Shown here piece after piece: positions 57,250-64,000 of a DNA stretch of 64,000 nt. The DNA lies in NCBI GenBank assembly GCA_963714125.1, contig OY970234.1, positions 1,488,001-1,552,000 of the forward strand. Direction: 5' to 3'. The first letter of the stretch is position 1. Each line of letters opens with the position of its first letter. The translations under genes were made by a program, and so were the position numbers. The DNA comes from CAWCAW01 sp963714125. GTDB taxonomy: Bacteria; Actinomycetota; Acidimicrobiia; Acidimicrobiales; UBA8190. A model generated the notes under the pieces. The model was given only the letters and a program-made list of their open reading frames with translations, did no database searches and was not told where the DNA came from.

Positions 57250-59550
57250 ATGATGCGGGCGTCGAAGGCCACGAGGTTGGCGGACGGTTCGATTGATGGG
57301 CACACGGTGACGCGCCGCGCTCGTCGGTCGGTGCACGTGTTGGGCGTTGTGGGCGCATCGTGTCTGATCGGGTTGCCGTTGGCGGTGTCCTTGGGCGCCA
57401 TACCGGCCGGGGCGTCGACCTCGACACTGTTCAACCAGACCTTCTCCAACTCGACGGTGACACAACCCGTGACGATTCCGACCGCCCCCGACGGGAGCAA
57501 TGTGGCGTGCCTCACGGCGTCGAACACCACATCACAGACACCCGTGCCGGGGTGCTCGGGCACACCCGATGCCAACGGATCCGGCGCTTTGCGCCTGACC
57601 TCGGCCGCCACCACCTTGGAGGGTGGCGTCTTCGCCCAGGTAAGTGTGCCCACCAGCCAAGGTCTCGATGTTCAATTCAAGAGCTACCAATTCGGTGGGA
57701 CCGGCGCGGACGGCATTGGATTTGTCATCGCCGCCGCCAACCCCACCGACCCGGTGGCCCCGTCGGCCATCGGTCAGCCGGGCGGTTCCCTCGGGTACTC
57801 GGCCGGTAGCAGCAGCCCCGGCCTGGTGGATGGCTATTTGGGCGTCGGCATCGACGTCTTTGGGAACTACTCCAACGATGTCTATCAAGGAACGGGCTGC
57901 ACCAACCCCACCTGGGAGGGCGCCGTGCCCAGAGCCGGTCAGGTTACGGTGCGCGGCCCCGGAAACGGTTTGGTCGGTTACTGCGGGCTGAACTCCACCT
58001 TGGCCACCGACGCCAACGCCCCCTATGACCTTGACGGCGGGCCGTCGGGGACGCGCTCAACATCGGGCGTTCCGGTCGAAGTGGCGGTGAATCCCTCGAC
58101 TTCGCCGGTGGTGACGTCATCAGGTCTCAGTGTTCCGGCGTCTAGTTATGCAGTGGCATTCACCCCCATCGGTGGATCTCAAGTCACGTTCTCCGGTGCC
58201 CTTCCGTCGACACTCAACGGCGGGATCACCAACGGGTTGTACCCGTCGTCATGGGTCAACTCGTCCACGGGCATCCCCAAGCAGCTCACATTCGGTTGGG
58301 TTGGTTCCACCGGTGGATCGACCGACTATCACGAGGTCAACGACACCGGTATCACCACCTTGCTCGGCCAGGTCCCGCAACTGGCCGTGAGCCAAACGCT
58401 CTACGCCCACACACCGGTGACCGCAGGCGAGTCCGCCGACTTGGTGGTCACGCCCAGCGTGCTGGCGGGCGGCGTGGCCGAAGGTGACCCCGTCACCACC
58501 AACATCACGTTGCCGGCCGGCGACGTCCCCAGTTCGGCATCGGGGTCCGGCTGGACGTGCACCATCTCCGGCCAGACGGTGAGCTGTACGGATGATTCGG
58601 GGCCGTTCGCGGCAGGCTCGTCTCTGCCCTCCATCTCCATTCGCTCCACCTTGTCGAGCGCAGGGCTGACGGCCGCACAGATTTCCGGTTCCCAGGCAGT
58701 CTTTTCGTCGGCCGACGGTGACCCGGGAGTCTCGAACTTGGCCACCCTGGTCCAATCCGCTCTGGGGCTGTGGGAGGTGGGGCGTGACGGTGGGATCTTC
58801 GCCTTTGGCGCCGCCCCGTTCCTGGGGTCATTGCCCAAGTCGCACGTCGTCCCCGATGCGCCCGTGGTCGGCATCGCCGCCACGCCCACAGGAGATGGCT
58901 ACTGGCTGACCGGTTCTGACGGCGGGGTGTTTGCCTTCGGCGACGCCGTCTTCCACGGTTCGCTCCCGGTCTCCCATGTCGTGCCCAAGGCGCCCGTGGT
59001 CGGCATCGCCGCCACGCCCAATGGCGGGGGCTACTGGTTGGTGGCAGCTGACGGCGGCGTGTTTGCCTTCGGCGACGCCGTCTTCCACGGTTCGCTCCCG
59101 GTCTCCCATGTCGTGCCCAAGGCGCCGATCGTGGGTATCGCCGTCACCAACGATGGTGGGGGCTACTGGCTCATCGCCTCCGACGGTGGGGTCTTTGCCT
59201 TCGGTGATGCCGTTTTCCATGGATCGCTCCCGGCATCTCATGCCGTGCCCGTCGCCCCGGTGGTGGGCATCGCGGCCACGACCGACGGTGGCGGTTACTG
59301 GCTGGTTGGATCGGACGGAGGGGTGTTCGCGTACGGTGATGCCCTTTTCCACGGCTCGCTCCCGGCGTCTCACGCCAAGCCCGCCGCCCCTATCGTGGGT
59401 ATCTCGGCCACCGGTGACGGCGGGGGTTACTGGCTGGTGGGGACCGATGGCGGCATGTTCAGCTATGGGGACGCCACCTTCGACGGCTCGCTCCCGGCCT
59501 CGCATGTCATCCCTGAAGCTCCCATCTCCGCCATGGCGGCCGCGGTCTAG
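57250..59550 (+). CDS. Secreted lectin-domain protein with GYWLVASDGG repeats
   Basis: This 766-residue protein has a signal peptide with core 'VLGVVGASCLIGLPLAVSLG' and a cleavage site near 'IPAGAS'. Residues 55-350 form an L-type (legume-like) lectin domain: 'FNQTFSNSTVTQPVTIPTAP', 'GADGIGFVIAAANPTDPVAP', 'GSLGYSAGSSSPGLVDGYLG' and 'VGIDVFGNYSNDVYQGTGC' hold the usual carbohydrate- and metal-binding Asp and Asn. After a mixed beta region of about 150 residues come six tandem 44-residue repeats. It would bind sugars at or near the cell surface. I start at ATG 57250, which has AGGAGG ten or more bases upstream. Confidence 0.87.
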   Translation: MMRASKATRLADGSIDGHTVTRRARRSVHVLGVVGASCLIGLPLAVSLGAIPAGASTSTLFNQTFSNSTVTQPVTIPTAPDGSNVACLTASNTTSQTPVPGCSGTPDANGSGALRLTSAATTLEGGVFAQVSVPTSQGLDVQFKSYQFGGTGADGIGFVIAAANPTDPVAPSAIGQPGGSLGYSAGSSSPGLVDGYLGVGIDVFGNYSNDVYQGTGCTNPTWEGAVPRAGQVTVRGPGNGLVGYCGLNSTLATDANAPYDLDGGPSGTRSTSGVPVEVAVNPSTSPVVTSSGLSVPASSYAVAFTPIGGSQVTFSGALPSTLNGGITNGLYPSSWVNSSTGIPKQLTFGWVGSTGGSTDYHEVNDTGITTLLGQVPQLAVSQTLYAHTPVTAGESADLVVTPSVLAGGVAEGDPVTTNITLPAGDVPSSASGSGWTCTISGQTVSCTDDSGPFAAGSSLPSISIRSTLSSAGLTAAQISGSQAVFSSADGDPGVSNLATLVQSALGLWEVGRDGGIFAFGAAPFLGSLPKSHVVPDAPVVGIAATPTGDGYWLTGSDGGVFAFGDAVFHGSLPVSHVVPKAPVVGIAATPNGGGYWLVAADGGVFAFGDAVFHGSLPVSHVVPKAPIVGIAVTNDGGGYWLIASDGGVFAFGDAVFHGSLPASHAVPVAPVVGIAATTDGGGYWLVGSDGGVFAYGDALFHGSLPASHAKPAAPIVGISATGDGGGYWLVGTDGGMFSYGDATFDGSLPASHVIPEAPISAMAAAV
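58765..59547 (+). repeat. Tandem 132-bp coding repeats (GYWLV... units)
   Basis: Units begin at 58765, 58897, 59029, 59161, 59293 and 59425, each 132 bp except the last, which is shorter. They encode 44-residue blocks such as 'GYWLVAADGGVFAFGDAVF' followed by 'HGSLPVSHVVPKAPIVGI'. The same repeat family occurs in the protein at 36808 but with a 42-residue period, because the loop differs (GSLGHTHLN there, GSLPVSHVVP here). Confidence 0.9.
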
Positions 59551-59656
59551 AGACTTCCTTGCGGCGTTTCGCTGGGGGCCGATTGGGCCCTGCCGGCGTC
59601 CATGAGCACGTGATGCTGCCTGCGCATACGCTCTGGCGCTGGAGGTAAGGGAAGCC

Positions 59657-60340
59657 ATGTCCGAGAACCACGGCGACCCCGCGGCCGGTCCGCCGCGCGG
59701 TCGTATGACCATTGTGTACCTGATCCACGAGGCCTTTCTTCGCGATCTCGATCGCCTCAAGTCCGCCGTTCGTTCCCCTCGGCTGGAGCCGCGGCAAGCC
59801 GGCCGGCTCAGTGCCCACTGGCGCTTCATCAATGAGCAGCTCCATCACCATCACCACGTTGAGGATGAGTCGTTGTGGCCCCTCTTGCGGCCGAAGCTGG
59901 CTGGCCAAGCGGCCGACCTGGCCGTCCTCGACGAGATGGAGGCGCAGCACCTGACCCTCGAGCCGACGTGTCGGGCCGTCGATGGGGGGTTCACGACCCT
60001 GGCGTCAGGACCGAATGTCGACGCCGGAGAAGAGTTGGCAGGTCAGCTCGAGGCGCTCAGAGTGTTGTTGGCCGCGCACCTCGACGACGAGGAATCGAAG
60101 TGCTTCCCGGTGATAGAGAAAACCCTGAGCCCCGAAGAATTCCAGTTGTTCGGAAAGGCAACAGCCAAGGCGGTGGGCATGCGCGGCTCGGCCCGCTTCT
60201 TCCCGTGGATCTTCGACGGCGCCCAGCCTGTTGAGCATGACGCCGTGCTCAGCATGCCGCCCCCACCGGTGCGGATCCTCTGCCGGTACGTATGGGAGCC
60301 GCGTTACGAGCGCCAGGTGGCGTCCCTGTGGACCAGCTGA
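59657..60340 (+). CDS. Hemerythrin-domain protein
   Basis: This 227-residue protein has a hemerythrin-type four-helix bundle: 'TIVYLIHEAFLRDLDRLKSA', 'INEQLHHHHHVEDESLWPLL', 'EMEAQHLTLEPTCRAVDG' and 'LRVLLAAHLDDEESKCFPVI' hold the His, Glu and Asp ligands for a di-iron site. Such proteins sense or carry oxygen, or repair iron centres. The C-terminal part (from 'FFPWIFDG') is an extension seen in actinobacterial members. ATG 59657 has GGAGGTAAGGGAAG upstream. It is alone, downstream of the repeat protein. Confidence 0.9.
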   Translation: MSENHGDPAAGPPRGRMTIVYLIHEAFLRDLDRLKSAVRSPRLEPRQAGRLSAHWRFINEQLHHHHHVEDESLWPLLRPKLAGQAADLAVLDEMEAQHLTLEPTCRAVDGGFTTLASGPNVDAGEELAGQLEALRVLLAAHLDDEESKCFPVIEKTLSPEEFQLFGKATAKAVGMRGSARFFPWIFDGAQPVEHDAVLSMPPPPVRILCRYVWEPRYERQVASLWTS

Positions 60341-60409
60341 CACGACAAGGGCACCTCCAGAGGGGAAGCGGGTTCTCAAGGCGGACCCCGGCCATTCCGA
60401 TAAGGGGGT

Positions 60410-61468
60410 ATGTCTCGCAGCGTGTTGTCGGGCTACCGCCCCGAGTTGTCTGATACCGATCTTGAGGCGTGGACCGAGTCGGCCGACGGGTCCGTGCTCA
60501 GTCGGAGCGCCCGTTTCGTGGTTCCCGATGGTCCGGCCGGATTAACTCCACGCCAGGAGCCACCGACGTTTTCCGTCGTGGTCCCTGTGTACCAAGCGGC
60601 GTCGACGGTACGAGCGGCCGTCGAGTCCGTATTGGCTCAGACGCTGGCCCCGCACGAGATCATCGTCTGTGACGATGGGTCGACTGATGATCTGGTCGGC
60701 GCACTCAGCCCCATTGCCGATCAGATCACCCTTCTGCATGCCGAACATAAAGGGGTGGCGGCCGCTCGTAATCTCGGCTTGTTCCACGCCACAGGAGAAT
60801 TCGTGGTGGTCTGCGACGCCGACGATGTGCAGCTTCCACGGATGCTCGAGGCGTTGGGTGAACTGGCCCAGGTCCGACCCGACCTCGATATCTTGGCTCG
60901 CAACTGTTACATGGAACGCGACGGCCAGGTGGTGCGGACGTCGCGTACAGCCGAACATCCTCGGTTCCCGACCAAAGATCAACGCGGCGGGATCTTGGCT
61001 CGAAACTTCCTTCCCGGGGCGTCCGCGCTACGCCGCCAACGACTTGTCGACCTCGGGGGTTTCGATGAGTCGTTGTTGTGCGCCGAAGACTACGACGCGT
61101 GGGTTCGCCTCATCTTTGCGGGGTGCCGGGCCGGTCTGGTTCTCGAGCCATTGGCCATCTATCGCATCCGCGACGGCAGCTTGTCTACGAAGGAGGTGTG
61201 GCACCTCCAAGGCCTGGTCGAGATCTACGGCAAGATCCTGCAATCGAGTGAGGCGACCGGGGCTGAACGGTTGGTAGCCAACGACCGCCTGACGGCGTGC
61301 CGGCGGCTGCTGGTTGTTGCCCACGCCAAAGCCGCCCTTCGCCATGGTTCCCGGGACGCTCGCCGTCAGTGCCTGGGCGTGGTGTTCGGCGAGGGCCAAC
61401 GCCTGGGCACCAGGATGAAGGCCGCTGCTGCGGTGGTGGCGCCGAAGCGGATGGGTAGCCGCATCTAA
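60410..61468 (+). CDS. Family 2 glycosyltransferase
   Basis: This 352-residue protein is a soluble or membrane-associated GT-A enzyme: 'PTFSVVVPVYQAASTVRAAV', 'APHEIIVCDDGSTDDLVGAL', 'HKGVAAARNLGLFHATGEFV', then the metal-binding D-x-D in 'VVCDADDVQLPRMLEAL', and 'CAEDYDAWVRLIFAGCRAG' for the acceptor region. It should transfer a sugar from a nucleotide donor to a polysaccharide or glycolipid. No membrane helix is visible. It is preceded by AAGGGGG and lies between the hemerythrin and beta-lactamase-like genes, without an evident operon. Confidence 0.92.
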   Translation: MSRSVLSGYRPELSDTDLEAWTESADGSVLSRSARFVVPDGPAGLTPRQEPPTFSVVVPVYQAASTVRAAVESVLAQTLAPHEIIVCDDGSTDDLVGALSPIADQITLLHAEHKGVAAARNLGLFHATGEFVVVCDADDVQLPRMLEALGELAQVRPDLDILARNCYMERDGQVVRTSRTAEHPRFPTKDQRGGILARNFLPGASALRRQRLVDLGGFDESLLCAEDYDAWVRLIFAGCRAGLVLEPLAIYRIRDGSLSTKEVWHLQGLVEIYGKILQSSEATGAERLVANDRLTACRRLLVVAHAKAALRHGSRDARRQCLGVVFGEGQRLGTRMKAAAAVVAPKRMGSRI

Positions 61469-61529
61469 TAGCTGAGAGGCGTGCCCCCGGCGCCCGCGAC
61501 CCCCAGTCGTGGTCCCGTACCATGACGCC

Positions 61530-62510
61530 ATGGACGGCAGCGATCTCCGGGGCATCCCCAGTGCCCGTGGCGAACTGCGGACTCGGAGCAGGCCCCGGCA
61601 TGGGGCACGCCGGAAGTCGCTTCGCCGCCGCCGCCGACTGCTGCGGACCATCAGCGTTGCCCTCCTTCTATGCATCGCCGGCTACGTCATCGCATCCAAT
61701 GTCGGAGGGCCGTCGGGGCGACAGGCCTCCGCCTCTCAGCGCTCCAAAAACCGGAACAAGAAGTTGTCGACCGCCGCCAAGGATGTGGCGCCGGTCACAG
61801 ACGTCTTTAGCGTTCCGGTCGTGGCTTCCTATCTGGCCAGTTCCAACGATGGTCTGACTGCGGCGGTCTACGACGTGGACAACGGGTACACCTCGGTGTA
61901 TCGCCCCGGTGTCGCCGAGGACACGGCCAGCATCATCAAGGTGGATATCTTGGCCACGCTGTTGGCCCAAACCCAGGCGCAAGGCAGCACGCTTTCCGCC
62001 GATGAGCAGACCACGGCTCAGGGAATGATCGAAGAGAGCGACAACGACGACGCCACCGACCTCTGGAATATCGATGGCGGTGCTCCGGGAGTGGCCAGCT
62101 TCAACGCTCGGGTCGGTCTCACCCAAACCACACCCAACGTGGCATGGGGTTTGACGACGACCACCGCCACGGACCAACTCACCCTGTTGAAAGACGTCGT
62201 GTTCCCGAACTCATTGTTGACCAACGCGTCGCGCAATTACGAACTCAGTCTCATGACCAATGTCGACCCGAGCGAGGCGTGGGGGATTTCCGGTGGGGTA
62301 CCCTCCGGTGTCACCATCGCCATCAAAAACGGGTGGCTTCCGCTCGACGCAGGTGGCTGGGAGATCAACAGCATCGGGTACATCGATGGCGCCGGACGCG
62401 ACTATCTCATCGCCGTGCTGTCCAACGGCAACGCCACCGAGGCACAAGGGATCTCCACCATCCAAGGTCTCGCTTCGCTGGTCTGGCAGGAGCTGGGCCC
62501 CGCTGCGTAG
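61530..62510 (+). CDS. Membrane-anchored class-A-beta-lactamase-like serine hydrolase
   Basis: This 326-residue protein has a basic cytoplasmic start, one membrane anchor or signal at 'TISVALLLCIAGYVIASNV' (about 40-58), and a serine-hydrolase domain. The active-site S-x-x-K is Ser134-Lys137 ('DTASIIKVDILATLLAQ'). An SDN-like motif lies at 170-172 ('EESDNDDATD') and a K-x-G in 'IAIKNGWLPLD' replaces the KTG triad. The glutamate of class A beta-lactamases (Glu166) is not clearly present, so it may be an esterase, transpeptidase-like protein or binding protein. It acts outside the membrane. Confidence 0.85.
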   Translation: MDGSDLRGIPSARGELRTRSRPRHGARRKSLRRRRRLLRTISVALLLCIAGYVIASNVGGPSGRQASASQRSKNRNKKLSTAAKDVAPVTDVFSVPVVASYLASSNDGLTAAVYDVDNGYTSVYRPGVAEDTASIIKVDILATLLAQTQAQGSTLSADEQTTAQGMIEESDNDDATDLWNIDGGAPGVASFNARVGLTQTTPNVAWGLTTTTATDQLTLLKDVVFPNSLLTNASRNYELSLMTNVDPSEAWGISGGVPSGVTIAIKNGWLPLDAGGWEINSIGYIDGAGRDYLIAVLSNGNATEAQGISTIQGLASLVWQELGPAA

Positions 62511-62547
62511 GGCGTGGGCCCGCAGGCCCGGTGACCGCCACGGGGCG

Positions 62548-63393
62548 TCAGCGCACTTGGGCCGTCAAAAGGCGCGACACGCTCCAGGGGATCAGGCCGT
62601 CGACGCGGGCGGCGAAATAGCGACTGATGATCTCATCGCGAGTGGGATGGTCGACGACGTGGAGACCGCAGTGGGCGACAAGTGTTTCGGTCTCGGCCGG
62701 TGACCACCCCATGTGGACCGGCTCGCCCACGGTTGTGGCGATGGCGCTGAAGGCGTCCGCGAATTGGCGTCCCTGATCGTCCATCGACGACCGGGGTACC
62801 CCGTATTCGAAGGCAACCTCGGAGCCGGAGCGACACCCGGCGATGGTTCGTAGCGTTGCCTCCACGGCGTCGATGGTCAGGTAGGGCACGACCCCGAGCC
62901 ACGAGAACAGGGTCGGCGCCGTCCAGTCGAAGCCGGCTGCGTCCAAACCCTCGTTCAACGACTGCACCTCAAAATCGACGGGTGCATAGACATGGCCTGC
63001 GATGACGGGGAGGGCCAGCTCCTCGGCTCGGGCCCGTTTCCACTGCTGCGACGCCGGATGATCGACTTCGAAGACCCGCCGGGGGCCGATGAGATCGGGG
63101 CGTCTCCACGCAAAGGTGTCGAGCCCGGCGCCCAGAATGACGTACTGGTCGAACGAACCCCCCGTAATGCGGTCCTCGGCGTATCTCGATCGGACCGCCA
63201 CGCTCGCTCGGGCTTGACGGTCGATGTCGCCGGGGAGCCGAGATCTACTGGCGGCGGCCATGTCCAGCCATTTCGGCCCCACCATGATCAGCGCCAACGG
63301 GTCATCGAGTACCCAGGGCGCTTCGTCCTCGAAGCGGTGCCGGCCCCGCGCCACCGCCGCCATCATGGCGGTGCGACTGTACGACTCGTTCAT
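62548..63393 (-). CDS. TIGR00027-type SAM-dependent methyltransferase
   Basis: This 281-residue protein has the pattern of the mycobacterial 'putative SAM-dependent methyltransferase' family (TIGR00027, related to leucine carboxyl methyltransferase): 'MNESYSRTAMMAAVARGRHR', 'SVAVRSRYAEDRITGGSFDQ', the SAM site 'YVILGAGLDTFAWRRPDL', 'VFEVDHPASQQWKRARAEEL' and 'LFSWLGVVPYLTIDAVEATL'. The target is probably a small carboxylic acid or polyketide but is unknown. It is 27 bp downstream of the gene at 63421 on the same strand and probably in its operon. Confidence 0.9.
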   Translation of the reverse strand: MNESYSRTAMMAAVARGRHRFEDEAPWVLDDPLALIMVGPKWLDMAAASRSRLPGDIDRQARASVAVRSRYAEDRITGGSFDQYVILGAGLDTFAWRRPDLIGPRRVFEVDHPASQQWKRARAEELALPVIAGHVYAPVDFEVQSLNEGLDAAGFDWTAPTLFSWLGVVPYLTIDAVEATLRTIAGCRSGSEVAFEYGVPRSSMDDQGRQFADAFSAIATTVGEPVHMGWSPAETETLVAHCGLHVVDHPTRDEIISRYFAARVDGLIPWSVSRLLTAQVR

Positions 63394-63420
63394 GACGGGA
63401 TCCTCGTCGGGATAGGGGGC

Positions 63421-64000
63421 TCAGTCGAACGTAAAAGCGCGGTACCAGGAGTCCAGAGCGGTTCGATCGCCCGACAAGGCAACCTCATCCAAGATCGGTC
63501 GCCGGTACAAGAGGAGCTCGAGATCGGATGCCGCTCCTCGCACGGTCAGATCTCCGCTGGTGCTTTGCCGGTCGACATGGAGTCCCTGCGGCGTCAGCGT
63601 GAGCAACCATTGTCGGTCCTGGTCGGTGGTGTGAAGGGAGAGGCTTTCGTTTCGCTCGTCACCACCGGGTTCGAATCGCACCCCCGCCATGACGAACATC
63701 TCTTCGATCCCGTCGGCGGCCAGGTCAGATGCAATGGGCTCGGCCCGTCCGTACGCCAGCTGCATGTCAAAGCGGTGGACGGCCAGCTCGTGGGCACAGC
63801 GTCGGGCCGCGAAGCGCGCCGAGTTGTCGTCAGGATCCCACGTCCACACCGTGGTGTGCGGAGCTGTGGCCCACAACTCATCGATGAGGTGACCAGCCAC
63901 ACTCTTGTACCAGTCGGCCACGGCCGAAGGACTGTCTGAAGGCATGTCGTCGAACGCCGGTTTGGGGCGGCCCGTGCCTTCACACAGGACGTGAGCCCAG
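63421..64000 (-). CDS. Maleylpyruvate-isomerase-family protein, 5' end outside the window
   Basis: The frame is open to the right edge of the window and gives at least 192 residues. It shows 'SVAGHLIDELWATAP' and 'AARRCAHELAVHRFDMQLAY', which is the metal-binding H-x-x-x-H-x-x-x-x pattern of mycothiol-dependent maleylpyruvate isomerase and DinB-type proteins (TIGR03083). The C-terminal 'DLTVRGAASDLELLLYRRP' is the typical SCP2-like tail. An ATG at 63945 exists, but the conserved upstream 'WAHVLCEGTGRPKPAFDD' continues in frame, so the true start lies beyond 64000. Members use mycothiol chemistry; the substrate is unknown. Confidence 0.85.
   Translation of the reverse strand, partial: WAHVLCEGTGRPKPAFDDMPSDSPSAVADWYKSVAGHLIDELWATAPHTTVWTWDPDDNSARFAARRCAHELAVHRFDMQLAYGRAEPIASDLAADGIEEMFVMAGVRFEPGGDERNESLSLHTTDQDRQWLLTLTPQGLHVDRQSTSGDLTVRGAASDLELLLYRRPILDEVALSGDRTALDSWYRAFTFD

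Overview
This is a high-GC chromosomal window from an actinobacterium, most likely from the Acidimicrobiia. The clues are strong G/C bias at third codon positions, several GTG/TTG starts, DUF2510, DUF6855 and TIGR00027-type families, a lipoprotein and genes of mycobacterial flavour, and two large secreted proteins ending in tandem 'GYWLVASDGGVFAFGDA' repeats, which I associate with Acidimicrobiia. The class is an inference. I saw no rRNA, tRNA, CRISPR array or prophage.

Layout. (1) 1-4.2 kb is insertion-sequence debris: an IS3-type orfB fragment, the C-terminal remnant of a Fic protein, and a complete IS3-family element interrupted by an IS30-family element (both with inverted repeats and target duplications). 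A VapBC toxin-antitoxin pair with a palindromic operator follows. (2) 4.4-11 kb is a minus-strand operon (71-aa protein, MMPL transporter, alpha/beta hydrolase, DUF4260 membrane protein) downstream of a large LuxR/LAL ATPase regulator. A divergent MFS transporter starts at 11.3 kb. (3) 12.6-19.6 kb is a signalling locus: two STAS anti-sigma-factor antagonists, an RsbW-like ATPase, two unknown proteins, a CheR-PAS-coiled-coil protein and a CheB methylesterase. One STAS gene is cut exactly by an IS256-family element that carries an extra small ORF. (4) 19.7-25.5 kb holds a lipoprotein, a membrane protein, a MshEN-GT2 glycosyltransferase fusion, an SRPBCC protein and a second, identical IS30 copy in opposite orientation.

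(5) 25.5-34.9 kb holds a secreted protein and then an acyl-CoA cluster: amidohydrolase, two family III CoA-transferases, enoyl-CoA hydratase, two SDR dehydrogenases, acyl-CoA ligase and a conserved small protein. Together they look like a CoA-dependent catabolic route for an unidentified carboxylic acid. (6) 34.9-36.2 kb is a divergent MarR/YceI pair with two palindromes placed over a near-consensus promoter. (7) 36.2-39.2 kb encodes a Kelch/IPT/repeat surface protein preceded by a possible small leader ORF. (8) 39.3-51.3 kb holds two DHA2-type drug exporters, an ArsR-AHSA1-DUF6855-ABM operon, two TetR regulators (one beside paired operator-like palindromes), an LPG-synthase-type membrane protein, an AI-2E-family permease, a frameshifted hydrolase and a SnoaL-like protein. 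(9) 51.5-64 kb holds two small secreted proteins, a siderophore-interacting flavoprotein, a sulfide:quinone-reductase-like protein, a DUF2510 coiled-coil protein, a lectin/repeat surface protein, a hemerythrin-domain protein, a glycosyltransferase, a class-A-beta-lactamase-like protein, a methyltransferase and a truncated maleylpyruvate-isomerase-family gene.

The observations I rate highest are the CheB/CheR/partner-switch locus with no visible chemoreceptor, the IS256 element with a passenger ORF inserted exactly in a STAS gene, the MshEN-GT2 fusion, and the two repeat-tailed surface proteins.
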